Source of the DNA: Rhabditoides inermis
Taxonomy: Eukaryota; Nematoda; Chromadorea; Rhabditida; Rhabditidae
Assembly: GCA_963966185.1 (NCBI GenBank)
Contig: CAWZYM010000060.1
Location: 120,001 to 184,000, forward strand
Direction: 5' to 3'
Length of the DNA stretch: 64,000 nucleotides
Within the stretch, counting starts at the first letter, position 1. The number at the start of each line of letters is the position of its first letter. Shown in pieces: positions 1 to 11,434 of this stretch. The position numbers and the translations under genes were made by a program. Below the pieces are notes generated by a model. That model saw nothing but the letters and a program-made list of their open reading frames with translations. It did no database searches and was not told the DNA's origin.

Positions 1-411
1 TGTTTTGAAATTTTAGTCAGCTGCGAAGAGAATTTATGCATGTGCTTTTGTTGAATCAGATCAAAACAAACCACTCCTTTTTACTCCTGTACTTTTCGAA
101 AGAGAATGGATGTCCTTTTCTCAAATTTCGAAGAATTTTTTTACATCAGTGATAACGAAAAAGAATTACAAACTCACTAGTCGCATGATATAAAGATACA
201 AACAACTTACAATTTAGTATAGCATGTAACATTCACTGATTTGTTTGAAATTATAAATGGTTTCCGTGATAACCGCTTTTTCGAAACGGTTAAATCATGC
301 GTTGCTGAACAACTTTGATATGTAATACAGTAACGTATCCAAGTTAGAAATCTTTGAAAACGTAGTCCGAATCGGGAAACGAACAGCCTGGTCGGATCTC
401 TCACTGACGCG

Positions 412-660
412 CTCTATTCCGCTTATCTTCTATCTTCCCCCTCTCTCACTCTATCCCTCTCTCTTTCTCTTTCTATCGCTCTATCCTCTCTCTCTCTCAC
501 TTTCTAATTTCTCCTCTATCTTCCTCTATCACTCTTTCCTCGTTCTCTTTCCTCTCCCTATCTCCCTTACTCTCTTTCTCTCCTTCTCTCTTTCTCTCTC
601 TCTCTCTTTGTCTCTTTCTCCTCTTTCTCTCCCCTCTCTCTATCACTCTCCCTTCTCACT
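412..660. repeat. Pyrimidine-rich low-complexity tract
   Basis: This stretch is almost pure C and T with imperfect TC, CTTT and CCTCTAT units. The whole of 1-905 holds no convincing gene: the short reading frames on both strands run through this tract and have no recognisable product. Confidence 0.8.
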
Positions 661-910
661 GAGTGCGTAGAAGTGAACTCAGTCAGCTTCCTTATACGGT
701 TATGTTCCTGTGTTTCTGGTATTACTGTTCGAATTGAGAAGTTGTTGCACAGAGAACAAAGCAGCGTCATCCGGCCTGCTATCTGCAATTCGCACGTTCT
801 CTAACCGGCAAGTCGGTAAGAGAACCTGCGCTCTCTCACTCTCACACTCTCTCTCGCCGAGATCGATCGATCAAATAACAGGCCGGCTGCAGGCTACCAG
901 AGCAAATCAC

Positions 911-1493
911 GGTCACCTTACCGTCACTTTAGCTAAAGTGACGGTAAGGTGACGGTCAGATTGCGGTCACTTTAGACGCTAAAGTGACGGTCAGATTGCG
1001 GTCAGATTGAAAGGGGCGGGGCCAGAGCGAGTGGCGGGTGACGTCATCATCACTCATTAGTGCGTAAACAAAGTGGAGTAGTTGACGTTGAACGAGTGGC
1101 GCCGCTTCCACTTCTTCTTCCATGTCTTCTTCGTTGCCAGAATCGTCATCTTCATCGTCGTGGACTTCTACCGACTCCCGACTTGGGAGACGCGGGCGCG
1201 AAAAACACATTTCGTGACGGACCACCACGCTGAAAGTGGATGGGGATGCGTCCACGATGATGAAGATGACGATTCTGGCAACGAAGAAGACGTGGAAGAA
1301 GAAGTGGAGGCGGCGCCACCCGTTCAACATCAACTACTCCACTTTGTTTACGCACTAATGAGTGATGATGACGTCACCAGCTACTCGCTCTGGCCCCGCC
1401 TCTTTTCAATCTGACCGCATTCTGACCGTCACTTTAGCGTCTAAAGTGACCGCAATCTGACGGTCACTTTAGCTAAAGTGACCGTCACTTTAC
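911..1493. mobile_element. Foldback (long inverted repeat) element
   Basis: Two arms of about 250 bp (about 911-1164 and 1250-1493) are reverse complements with scattered mismatches, around a centre of about 85 bp. The termini carry nested short palindromes built on GTCACTTTAGCTAAAGTGAC. Each arm encodes, reading outward from the centre, the same acidic peptide (core DDEDDDSGNEED, later LLHFVYALMSDDDVT), on the minus strand on the left and the plus strand on the right. No transposase motif or certain target-site duplication is visible. I read it as a non-autonomous foldback DNA transposon; whether the peptide is expressed is unknown. Confidence 0.8.
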
Positions 1494-1919
1494 CAATGTT
1501 TTCCTGAGTGCTACACTCGCCACTGGAGAAAGAGAGAGTGCGCAAAGAGTGTGCGCTCGCAAGAGAGCCAGACGGCGAGCCGACGAGAGTGGGTGAGTGA
1601 AGGGCGGGGCATGCGCTCGTGCAGTGGGCGGAGCTTACGTGATGCACACCGTCGTCGTCGTCGTCGTAAACACGTTTAGTGTTTTGGGTGCCGCAACCGA
1701 TAGTTTTTTGACGAATCATGCTCATAGGTCTAACAAAATGATACTCTACCACATAACACACTCTAATGAAGTCTGATGTATTATGATAGCGACATTGGGT
1801 GTGGATTGGGGGCGCGCTGCGCGCACCACAGTTCATAACAAACGGGCGGCGCTGTGCGCCGCCCCTAATTGTATTTATCGATTTAATCATTTTATGCAAC
1901 ATTGATTCAGCTTTTTGTG
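1494..1919. other. Intergenic stretch without a supported gene
   Basis: It contains a short GTC run (about 1649-1666) and two small GC-rich palindromes near 1811 and 1850 (GGCGCGCTGCGCGC and GGCGGCGCTGTGCGCCGCC). It may hold the promoter or an upstream exon of the next gene, because an acceptor-like TTTTCAG lies at 1939-1945. Confidence 0.5.
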
Positions 1920-3136
1920 ATGAGAGCATTGATTGTCCTTTTCAGTTTCGCGAACAGTTCGTCTCTGGCTGCTATTCTGAGTAGCCCCCTATCACCGACT
2001 ATCCCAGACGGAGTGAAGAAGGTGGCCAGAGGAAAGGCCACCAACCAGAGCTTCAAGATCGCTATGGACGAGACTGGTACGCTCCCTTCATCTCTCTCTC
2101 TCTCTCTCTCTCTCTCCTTCCCTCCTTCCCTCCTTCCCTCCTTCCCTCCTTCCCTCCTTCCCTCCTTCCCTCCTTCCCTCCCATTTCCCATTCTCTGTTT
2201 CAGGCGTCCAGTTATTCTCTCCGGGCGCTGCTTCCCTTCGTGACGAGGAGAAAAAACAACGAAGAAAGAGCATGGGAGGGTGAGTGTTTCCGTTCTAGCT
2301 CCGCCTCCCGTAACCACTCGGATTGCAGTGGTCTGATGAGCTTCTTCAAGCTGGGCAGTGGTCGTTCGCGGGACGGATCTCCTGAGAAAGCAGTTGCGGA
2401 GGCGAGTCGGAGAAGGGAGGAGGAGGAAAGAGCGCGCATACAACACCACTACGAGAGAATGCGAGCCGAGCAGCGTATGGCTCAGTCCGTCCCGGGACCG
2501 GAGTGGATGATGGGCGGAGCTGGAATGGGCGGAGTCCCACTGCCTCCTCCAATCAACGTGCAGATGCGCCGCCAGCCGCAGCAACATCGTGTGTACACTG
2601 AGTGGCAGCCTACTCAGGTGTGTTCTTCCACCTGTCTCTTTGTCTTCCCCTTATCTCACTTGATTAACACTCGATTCGGTTGTGCACGTGTTCTTTTTTC
2701 GGCAGTCTTTGTGTTTTGGATGTTGTGTTTGGACTACTAATCGACTGCTCACTCACTCGACTCTCAGCCTATCAATCATTCATCAGAGCACATGTCTCTC
2801 CTTACAGACTCAGCCCTCTACTACCGATGACTACTTCCGAGTCGCGAACTCGCGCTTCTTCGATTGCCCTCCCAGGTTGCTAGCCCCGCCCTCTTTGACC
2901 ACGCCCACCCACCCATCACACCCATTGATCCCACCCTTGCCTCTCTGCTTTGCATGTTGTGTTGTCCTTTGTCCCGTCAGTGCATCTTTCCCTTCATCTT
3001 CCTTCTCCCTCGTTCCTCCAATCAATCTGGCCGTGTTTCAGCGGTGCGAGTCGTTTGCTCTCGCCGGGTCGGAAGGAGAAGTTCTCGAGAGATACGAACA
3101 ACACCGCTACCGACCACCCCCACCCTATCCTGGAGG

Positions 3137-3209
<73 letters not shown>

Positions 3210-3232
3210 CGAGAGCGCGAGAGCGCGAGAGC

Positions 3233-3266
<34 letters not shown>

Positions 3267-3921
3267 ATTGGTGTGTGTTCAGGGCAGTCGGTCTCTGCGT
3301 CCCGCCCCTCCGCCCCCGACTACTACAATGCCTTCAACGCGTGGTTCGCTCACAGCGGTGGAAGGGCCGTGGCAGCGGCCGCAGCAGCCAAGTCGGCCTT
3401 CTCGGCGCCTGTCAGCCGAAAGCCCCCTCCCGCGTGCGACTGGCCCAGCCCCGCCCCCTCAAGCCACGCTCCCCGCGGCGGCCTCCGCTCGCCCATCCAG
3501 CACCCTCCTTCCCTCCTCTACTCACCGCCAACCAATCGCATTTCCCACTACTAGGTGAGTGTCTGTCTGTCTGTCTGTATTTCTCCTCTCACGTGTTCTT
3601 TTCAGAGTGGCCTTTGCTACGCCTCTCCTCACCCACTCATCCGATAGGCTCTCCATGCGCGCCCGCAAGAAGCTCCACCAGTCTGTGGTGGCAGAGTCGT
3701 GTGTCGACGAGCCGCCCTCCTTCGCTGCCCCGCCCCTCCCCTTAGCCCCTTCCCCGCCGGCTCCGCCTCCTCGTCGGGAGACGACGATCGACGACCCTGG
3801 AGTGAGTGTGTATCCTGCGGGTCGGGGGAGGAGGAAGTGGTATGGTGGGAGTCTTCCGGCCCGTCGACCACGTCACAGAGCGGGCATTGACCGACTGTGG
3901 CAGCCCGCCACCGACCTTTAG
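1920..3921 (+). CDS. Unrecognised proline-rich protein (seven exons)
   Basis: I do not recognise the family. Seven exons join in one frame: 1920-2076, 2204-2279, 2329-2617, 2808-2875, 3042-3135, 3283-3554 and 3606-3921, giving 423 residues and a TAG stop. In order the protein has a Ser-rich N terminus, a basic patch (KKQRRKS), a charged helix rich in R and E (residues about 100-130, likely coiled coil), a Gly/Met/Pro segment, then a long Pro/Ser/Ala-rich low-complexity half and a basic C terminus. No catalytic motif, membrane segment or convincing signal peptide is seen. The start is uncertain: an acceptor-like TTTTCAG at 1939-1945 could join an upstream exon to codon ten. Two introns are filled by CCTTC and GA microsatellites. 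The organisation suggests a disordered scaffold protein, but that is inference. Confidence 0.6.
2094..2185. repeat. TC and CCTTC microsatellite in intron
   Basis: A short TC run is followed by about a dozen CCCTT units. It fills most of the first intron of the proline-rich gene. Confidence 0.9.
3138..3263. repeat. GA microsatellite in intron
   Basis: A GA run of about 126 bp with interspersed GC-containing units starts three bases after the donor at 3136 and occupies nearly the whole intron. It creates several long spurious Arg/Glu reading frames. Confidence 0.95.
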
Positions 3922-4313
3922 CCACGCCCCCTCACCACGCCTCCCCAGCCCCGCCCCCTCACCACGCCTCCCCAGCCCCGCCCCCTCACCACGCATCCTC
4001 AGCCTCCTAGTACCATTGTACTAGCAGTGCCTGCTTGTACATACACTGTGCCGCCTGCAGTATTTGTATAGTTTTTTTTATCACTCACTCATTCTAGTGT
4101 CTTGCCCTCTTTCCGAGGCGAATGCTCTCTCATCCCCAAATGAGTCTAGGTGCCATTTCTCTGTTCCATCAGTTGCTTCCTTCTATTTTCGTACAAACTC
4201 ACTATCAACTCACTGTGAAACCCGTTAATTGTTGACACTCGCTTGTGATTTTCTACTCTGTTTCATTCGACTGTGCTCAGCGGTGACTCATTGTGATTTG
4301 ATTGTAATTGAAA

Positions 4314-4319
4314 AATAAA
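4314..4319 (+). terminator. Poly(A) signal of the proline-rich gene
   Basis: AATAAA lies about 390 bases after the stop at 3921, in an AT-rich context, and is the best candidate for the 3' end of that transcript. Confidence 0.5.
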
Positions 4320-4668
4320 TTATATTCATGCAGTGTGGTTGTAATGTTGTATGTATGGGTATTCGTATGCATTTAGCTGTACTATTAGTCAGCGTCATAT
4401 GAGATAATTCTACGATTCGCGCACGGCTATTTTTTTGTATCAATTGGAATTTTGAGAAAAAGGGTAGTTTGCTTAGAATATTACTCATCATGACAATGGC
4501 TCAAAAAAAAGCGAGAATGTTTTTACGGTGGTTTTGTACTGTGCCTTGTACCTTTTTTCATGATTTACTACAAAAGCCAGATACAACGACCCTGCAGGAT
4601 AGGAGTAAACACTGTTTCCAAACGTCAAAAAACCTTTTTTATATGTTTCACCAGATTCAAGTAAACAG

Positions 4669-4674
4669 TTTATT
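4669..4674 (-). terminator. Poly(A) signal of the eIF4B-like gene
   Basis: AATAAA on the minus strand (TTTATT on the plus strand) lies about 390 bases past the stop at 5064. The interval 4330-4668 between the two convergent transcripts shows nothing else. Confidence 0.5.
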
Positions 4675-5063
4675 CATGTTTTTTAACTTCACTGTGCTAA
4701 TCACTCAGCTACAGGCGTTATAGGAATAAATGATACATGCAAACAACAAGTAAATCTCCGAGAATCCACGCGCGCGATAAATCTATATGATAAAGTAACT
4801 ATAAAATGTGTATAACCAAGTGTGACTATATACGTGTGGGGCAACTGATGTACATGGAACAAGAGAGGGTGGAAGAGAGGGGCCGGCCCGGAAACAGCGG
4901 ACAACAAAAGGACCTGAAGAGGAGGGAGAGAGATACAGGGTAAAGCGCGAGAGAGACGGGCGGAGAGGAGGAGTGGCAGGGGTAAGCGAGCGAGATCAGA
5001 GGGCGCGCCAACCACCGCCACATACAACAATAGGCTTCGAAAAGGAGAAGGGATGCAAGACGA

Positions 5064-5534
5064 CTACTCAGGAGCGTCCAACAGAGCAGCGAATCGGTTG
5101 TTCGCAATCGCATTCACCGGTTTCGCAGCAGGCTTTGACGACTGAAACACTTGAGAATAAGAACGAACGTGAGATAACCTACCTTCTTTTTCTTCTTCTT
5201 CGTCTCCTCGGTGGCAGTGGATATACTCGACTGAGACCCCGACTGCTGGATCGGAGCAGCTGTGGGCGCCTTCACCTACTCATACAAATCATTATGACAT
5301 CTAGATAGCGAACACCGACTTCCTTAGGCTCCTCCTTGGCGAGCGGAGGGGGCGCACTGGCAGCGGGAGGCGCAGGGAGTGTGTGGTCGACGTTCTTGCT
5401 GCGAGGCTCCTTGCTCGAGTTGGAGTCCCTTTCGTCCTTGCTCTGTCGAGCGCTGCCGCCTCGTCCCAGCTTGGCGCCTCCGCGACCTCGCTCCTGCAAC
5501 ATATCATTTCATTTCCCCGTCCTCACGCACGACC

Positions 5535-5569
<35 letters not shown>

Positions 5570-7999
5570 GCGCGCGCGCACCACACACCTTCTTCTCCGA
5601 GATGGACTTGTTCTCACTGTCTCGTCTCCTCACCGGCCTCTCCACTCCCGTACTCGCCCTTCTATCCGTCTTGCTGATTTCCCCGGCCACTGCCCCCCTG
5701 TTTCCTCCTCGTCCACCCCTTCCCGTAGCTCCTCCCCTCCTCGAATCTCCTCCCATTTCTCCAACAGTAGCGCTCTTCTGCATACCACCCTTGTGCGACG
5801 AGAACGTGCGCACAACGGATGTAGGCTGAATAAACAGTTATTGTCATCCAATAATAAACATCCAATTATTGGGACTTGCAGTAGGCGTTGCATTACTGTA
5901 TTTTACCGTAACCTTGCCGTAATTTACTTAATTGTACTGTGCTACTTGATTCGAGATAAATATTATGATTCTGATTCTGAATAATCATATACCTTCTTGT
6001 CCGAGTGGATCGACTTGTCGTCATGAATGGCGGGAAGGGGATCGTCGACCTCTGCTCTAGGAGAAACTGCCGGTTTTGTGCTGCCGCCGCAAATCGTTGC
6101 AGACTCTGTCTTGTGAACGGGGTCAAGCGGAGGAAGTGTATCCGCCTGAGCCGACACATTGCTCTCTTGTGGTTCCTCCGATCTAAAAAAAAAGGAATTT
6201 AATCCACAAATCAATAAGAAAAAGACGTACCTTCTTCTGAGCTGCACACTGCCGGGTCCTCTTGTGTGGTGTGGATGGTGGGGGTGGGGATGCTTGTGGT
6301 GAGGATGAGCATGGGGACGGGTTCGGCGCGTGCACCCAGGGTTGGTCCCTCATGGCCGCCGCAACAGCTGCAGCCGCCTCCGCTTCCGCCTCTGCAGCGC
6401 CTCCTTCTTCGCTTGCTCACCGCAGAGCGCCTTCTCCGCCTGCAGCTTCGCCTCTGCTGCTTTCCAGACCTTTTGAAGAATCCACCGGACGAGCATCACC
6501 GAATATGCTCTTGGCAGACGGCTTCTACAATATAATTAAACAATAATGACTATGCACACAGAATAACTTACGGAACCGTCTGAACGGTAGAGGGCTCCTT
6601 CTCCTCCCGAAGAGACAATCGAGCGATTGACGCTTGCGAAGAGTGAGAGTTCGTACGAGAGCTGCAAGGGACAATTACATAGTAACAGAAAACAGAATTC
6701 TAACGGTAAAATAGAAACTCACCGACCCTGTCCTACTTTTCCCGGAGCATCACGGTCAAACGGAGGCCGGAAGCCATCATAGTTGCTCCTTCTACAAACA
6801 GTACTCGTTGGGCAAAATATGACAGCTTATCCCTTGATAAAAGTGAGAATCAGAAACTGGATACTCACTCCGAATAGAATCCGCTGTTGCGGCACGTCTC
6901 CCCCATGGTGTCCTCCTCCTCGACCATGTCCCCCAGGTATCCGTCTTGGTAGCGCCCCTGTTCGACCGACCACCGTAGGTTCCGTACCCAGTCCGGTTGT
7001 TGTCTCGTACCTATCACAACAGTACTTACCATTAATATAAATGACCTCACACCTCAGATCATTGAAGCTGGAGCGGTGCGATCGAGAGCCATCGGACATA
7101 CGCGAATCACTGCGCTGGTACGTGTTCTGCAACATACCCGATGACCGTACGTACACCAGGCTGAAGAAATACTCACGTAGTTGGTGGGTGGAGGAGGCAC
7201 GCGGAACTGATGCTGCGAATGCGAAATTCCACTTCCTGGAGAAAATAAACGAATAGTTATAAAGACAAAAATGACAACCATCGTTCTACATAACAAAACA
7301 ACAAAAACTGACTTACCGTATGTGTAGTAGTCGTCCCTTCTCTGCCTGCGGCGGGTTCCTTGGAGAAGGACCGCCCATCGCCATACGCACATCATTACTC
7401 CGACTACTGCAACAATCATAAAATCCTCTCCAATTCTCCATCAGGTGCACAATTTGTGCGCAAGCATATTGTATACGCTGTGGCAAACAATTTACGAGAT
7501 TTGGATCATGTTGGATGGCTAGGACATCAATTAAGGATTGTTTTCGTATATTCGAAACTGCGCTGCTTGCGCGCGACCGGTGTAAAATCGCCTTTGCGCA
7601 CGAATTGTGCGGGGTCTCAGAGAGCCGGGCGAATTAGCAGCGAAAAATAGGCGTCTCGCGAATTAGCAGCGAACTACCAATTAATGGCGAACTAATGGCG
7701 AATTACAAATTAGATGCTACTTTGGTGCTAATTCGCGCAAAAAGTCGCTGGGGTTAGCGCTAGTTAGCCGATAGTTAGCCGCTAGTTATGTGCTAGTTAG
7801 CCGCGCACCTGCTAATTCGTGGCTAAATAGAAACGTCATCATCCGCTCAGTTTCTGGGGACCTTGTGTTTTTTTTTCGAAATTTGTTGCCGTTTTTGTTG
7901 TATTTGTGTTGTTTACGATATCATATGCTGTATGTTTGTTGTTTGATGAAGTAGCACATGAAGTAGTACATGCGATGACGAAGAGGAGGATGAGGATGA

Positions 8000-8042
<43 letters not shown>

Positions 8043-10216
8043 GGACGACGACGATGATGATGATGAAGTCGTTGTCGTCGTTCTCATCCACATCCTCCTC
8101 CTCCTCCTGCTCATCTCTTCGTCTTCGTTTTGTTTCCATGAATGTACATGAACTCTTTGAACTGTTTGCTACAGTTTACCATATATATTATTATGTACAT
8201 GTAACATGTTGTCGCGAACATATCTCATATGCATGTATGTTCTCGTGATCACTTCTTCAATCTATTTATTTTCAGAAACTGTATCCGGGCGGTTCAGTAC
8301 TCGAGAAAGAACGCGGCTACTTGAAGGTTATCAAGATTCGTCAATCGTCATCATGTATATCAAGATCAAGAACCAAGAACCAAGAACCAAGACGACACGT
8401 CAATTATGATATGATATTGTGAATTTACATTCCGTATGCATAATTGAGATAAAATAAGTGTATGCATACCAGTGTTTTTGAATGCAACAACGGAAATCAA
8501 TACAACGAGAAAGCGGAGGGACGCTGATCGGATCCCGGTGCCGCTAATTAGCAGCTAAATAGTGGCGAAACAATGGCTAGATAACGGCGAATTAGCCGCT
8601 AGGGAACAGCTAACTTTTTGTAACTTCGCTGCTAGCTCGCTGTTAGTTCGCTGCTAATTCGCCCCGGCTCTCTAAGGTTATAGGGTATCCCCATTTTCAC
8701 GGTACGCAATTATCTCGGTCGACCCAGACACGAACAAAAGACAATGAGAAAATGACGTCGAAACGCACTTTCTGATGTTTTGAGCTCAAATGAGCACTTC
8801 CCAAATGAAAAACACAAATATCGAGTAGACAATTTGTTGGTATGTAGTACCCAGAGGTTCACCTCTCCCGAAGTTTGAATTTTTTGGTTGAGTTTGAAAA
8901 AAGTTATTAGACAAAAAGTAAATCACCTATTGAAGCTATGCATTTTGGAGGTTTTTCATGATTTATAAATTCAGGAGTAGCGATATCAACAAAAGCGAGC
9001 CGACAATCGCTAGCGAACAGTGACAGCATGCCTCTCTCTGTTCAAAGGACTTAGAAAATTTTTTTTTAGAAATTTTTTTAGAAAATTAGAAAATTTCCGA
9101 ACGAAGTTAACTCCGGAAAGTGCTCCGATCAGCTTAATTTGACTTGCAAATGACCTTCATTTCCCTAAAATCAGACCGCCAAGCGCGCGAATTGCGCGGT
9201 CTAATGATCCCGCGCGGACCGATAGCGCGACCGAATGCGATGAAATGCTGTCTGGTAAATATGCGACGAGTGAACAAGCGTACCGTGAACGGGGGGAATA
9301 CCCTATATTTGAACTGGAGAATTGGCGGGAACTTTATAACACACATTCATCAACTTGATTTTTCATCAACATCAACCTTCACCGTGGTGGTTCCTAGAAC
9401 TTGAAGATGTAACAAATCAGTGACTGACCTGACATGATGGATGGACTGCGAGTGGTGTACGCCCCCATATCCGCCTCCACCGTGGTGGTTCCTTTGATGT
9501 CGGTCCTTGGACACCTGAAATATTAATGAAATATATATATTCACCAATTTCGTAATAAAAACGAGAAAAAATAATGCATTTGCATTGCAGACTTCGACTC
9601 TGGAAATAGATAGGGACCGGTCATGTTGTTATATACAACATCAGGTGATCAAATACTAAAGGCATACATACCCTGAGAGTACGTCCTCCAAATATCTCTC
9701 CATCCATGTTCAGTGCATCAACCATCGCTGTTTCATCGTAGAACTCCACATTCGCACCACCGTGGAACGTGGTCAGATCTTTCACCTACAACAATTTACA
9801 AAACAAATCCCTCTCCTAATAGAATACCTTGCTATCCCCGCCAAAATGAAAGAACACGTCTTCATCAGACGTCCCGTGTAGCAGGTTGTGTACCTGTAAT
9901 TGAGCAAATACAAAGACGCACATTTACAAAAAAACGTACATTGACGCGGTAGGGCGGTTCGTGTCTGGAGCTGAGCTTGCGAATGCGCGCCACCTCCTCG
10001 AGCCCGTCGCCGACGTCATCTTCCGCTGGGTCGCCTTCCGACGGGAGCATCATACCCTGAAATTTGATATACTGATCAAATGAAAAATTTGAATGACAGT
10101 CAAATAATACATGGTTAAAAACATACGTGGTCCTCTTGCTCCATGAGAGCCGCCCATCCTCCCTCTTTCGAAAGGTCGTCTGTATCTAGTAAAACATTCG
10201 GGTCAATTGTTGACAT
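5064..10216 (-). CDS. Translation initiation factor eIF4B/eIF4H-like RNA-binding protein
   Basis: Factors of this family stimulate the eIF4A helicase during mRNA recruitment to the ribosome. The first five coding exons (10127-10216, 9940-10056, 9828-9893, 9672-9785, 9429-9514) join in frame and encode an acidic N terminus and an RRM beginning EPPYRVNVHNLLHGTSDED and ending EIFGGRTLRV, with the weak RNP motifs typical of eIF4B/4H. Later exons give a Gly/Arg/Tyr-rich region, a segment SIFGDARPVDSSK that matches the 'SIFGGAKPVD' landmark of animal eIF4B, a basic Gly-rich stretch, and the terminal NRFAALLDAPE followed by TAG. The closest worm gene I know is drr-2 (eIF4H homologue), but that is shorter, so this longer form looks more like eIF4B. 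Exon phases between 7420 and 5190 are not all resolved, especially around 6420-6480. The 2 kb intron 7420-9428 carries two MITEs. Confidence 0.8.
5531..5580. repeat. CA/CG dinucleotide repeat
   Basis: About 18 CA units run into about six CG units. The tract lies in an intron of the eIF4B-like gene beside a splice donor. Confidence 0.9.
7616..8674. mobile_element. MITE with subterminal repeats in eIF4B-like intron
   Basis: The ends are inverted copies of about 26 bp (AGAGAGCCGGGCGAATTAGC on the left; the mirror of AGAGAGCCGGGGCGAATTAG on the right). Both subterminal regions, about 200 bp each, are packed with short variants of GCGAATTAGC, GCTAGTTAGCC and GCTAATT. The centre holds a GAT microsatellite (about 7998-8065) and no transposase. 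Clustered subterminal motifs are typical of non-autonomous elements mobilised in trans. The target-site duplication is not clear. Confidence 0.75.
8681..9305. mobile_element. TA-flanked MITE, subfamily A, copy 1
   Basis: Its termini are TAGGGTATCCCC-ATTTTCACGGTAC and the mirror of it, and the element is flanked by TA dinucleotides at 8679-8680 and 9306-9307, as for Tc1/mariner-type elements. It is 625 bp long with no coding capacity. It shares the terminal repeats and a long internal block (ATTTGACTTGCAAATGACC to ACCGCCAAGCGCGCGAAT) with the copy at 43909-44816. It starts six bases after the end of the neighbouring MITE. Confidence 0.85.
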
Positions 10217-10955
10217 TCTGAAATGTAAGAATTCACACCTTTCATACAAAACAAAATGTAAAGGAACAGTGCGCGAAGTGATAAAATTTGTCAAATGACG
10301 CGATTAAACGATCGATGCCGAATCGCAGAGAAAAGATTGCGAAAACCAACACGTGAAAGGGAGTGATGTGGACATGCCGCACAGTACTACATAACTAGTT
10401 TAGAAACGCAGACCGATATACAGATACATAACTAATTCTAACGAATCTGGCGGAATATACAAACACATGATTCCATTTTCTTGATCAGACATATATATAT
10501 AAATATACCATTCAATACTCTTATATTCACTTCACGAAATGAACACCAAAATTAATTGTATTACTTTTGAATAAGAGGTTGAAAAATATCGGCTATGCAT
10601 TTGCATCACGGTGCCGGTGTAGTGTATCGAAAAGATACAGTTGGAGAAATTCACTAGCCAAAAAAAGCTCTAAAAGTGAGAATTAGAGAACCGCGCCGCA
10701 GCCGCGCCGCACCGTGAATCAGGATATTTGGAGCGAGGTAGTGTTCAAGATTGTAAATAATATGGTTTATTTTGAAATAACCATTGCTTATTAATGCCCA
10801 CTTTCTTTGTACAACACGAGAACGGTAATCATTTTACGAACACACACTTGAGAAAATGTCATAATCAATCAACATTCAATGTGAAGCAATATCAATACAA
10901 GAACCATGTCTACAGTACACGCATTTAGTTGAGGATTCCTACATTAATTAAGTGT
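10217..10955. other. Intergenic interval between two minus-strand genes
   Basis: It lies between the 5' end of the eIF4B-like gene and the stop of the F-box gene, both on the minus strand. It is AT-rich, and I see no coding exon. It should hold the promoter of the former and the 3' UTR of the latter. The spacing of 740 bp argues against an operon. Confidence 0.6.
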
Positions 10956-11309
10956 TCATGCTGCGGCGCGTATGGCGACAGGGACGACCTTTTCTATGGG
11001 CTGCTCCAGCGAATCATCCACAGGACACACCGCCACAGTGAACTCCTGCAATGACTGAACCTCATGCAACCGGAAGTGTAGGAGAAGAGGGAGAAAAATA
11101 GACCTAGGAAAAACGTGAATGTGGCACTCACGTCTCTCTCGTCCATGTCTGCTCGTACGTGGTAGAGAGTGAGGGTGTCGGATGGCCGCCGCTCTGTACA
11201 ATGCAAGCCCCTTCTGCCCATCTCCTTCTCCAGAGCATCTCCCTTCACAGAACAACGCTTTACCGTGCACACCTGAACATGCATGTTAGTGAGCGAGGTG
11301 AGCGAGGTG

Positions 11310-11357
<48 letters not shown>

Positions 11358-11383
11358 AAAGAGAGAGCGAGAGCGAGAGCGAG

Positions 11384-11434
<51 letters not shown>

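Noticed and set aside
7906..8151. Frame with a poly-Asp run
   Set aside because: The run comes from a GAT microsatellite in the centre of a MITE; all three frames of the repeat are open.
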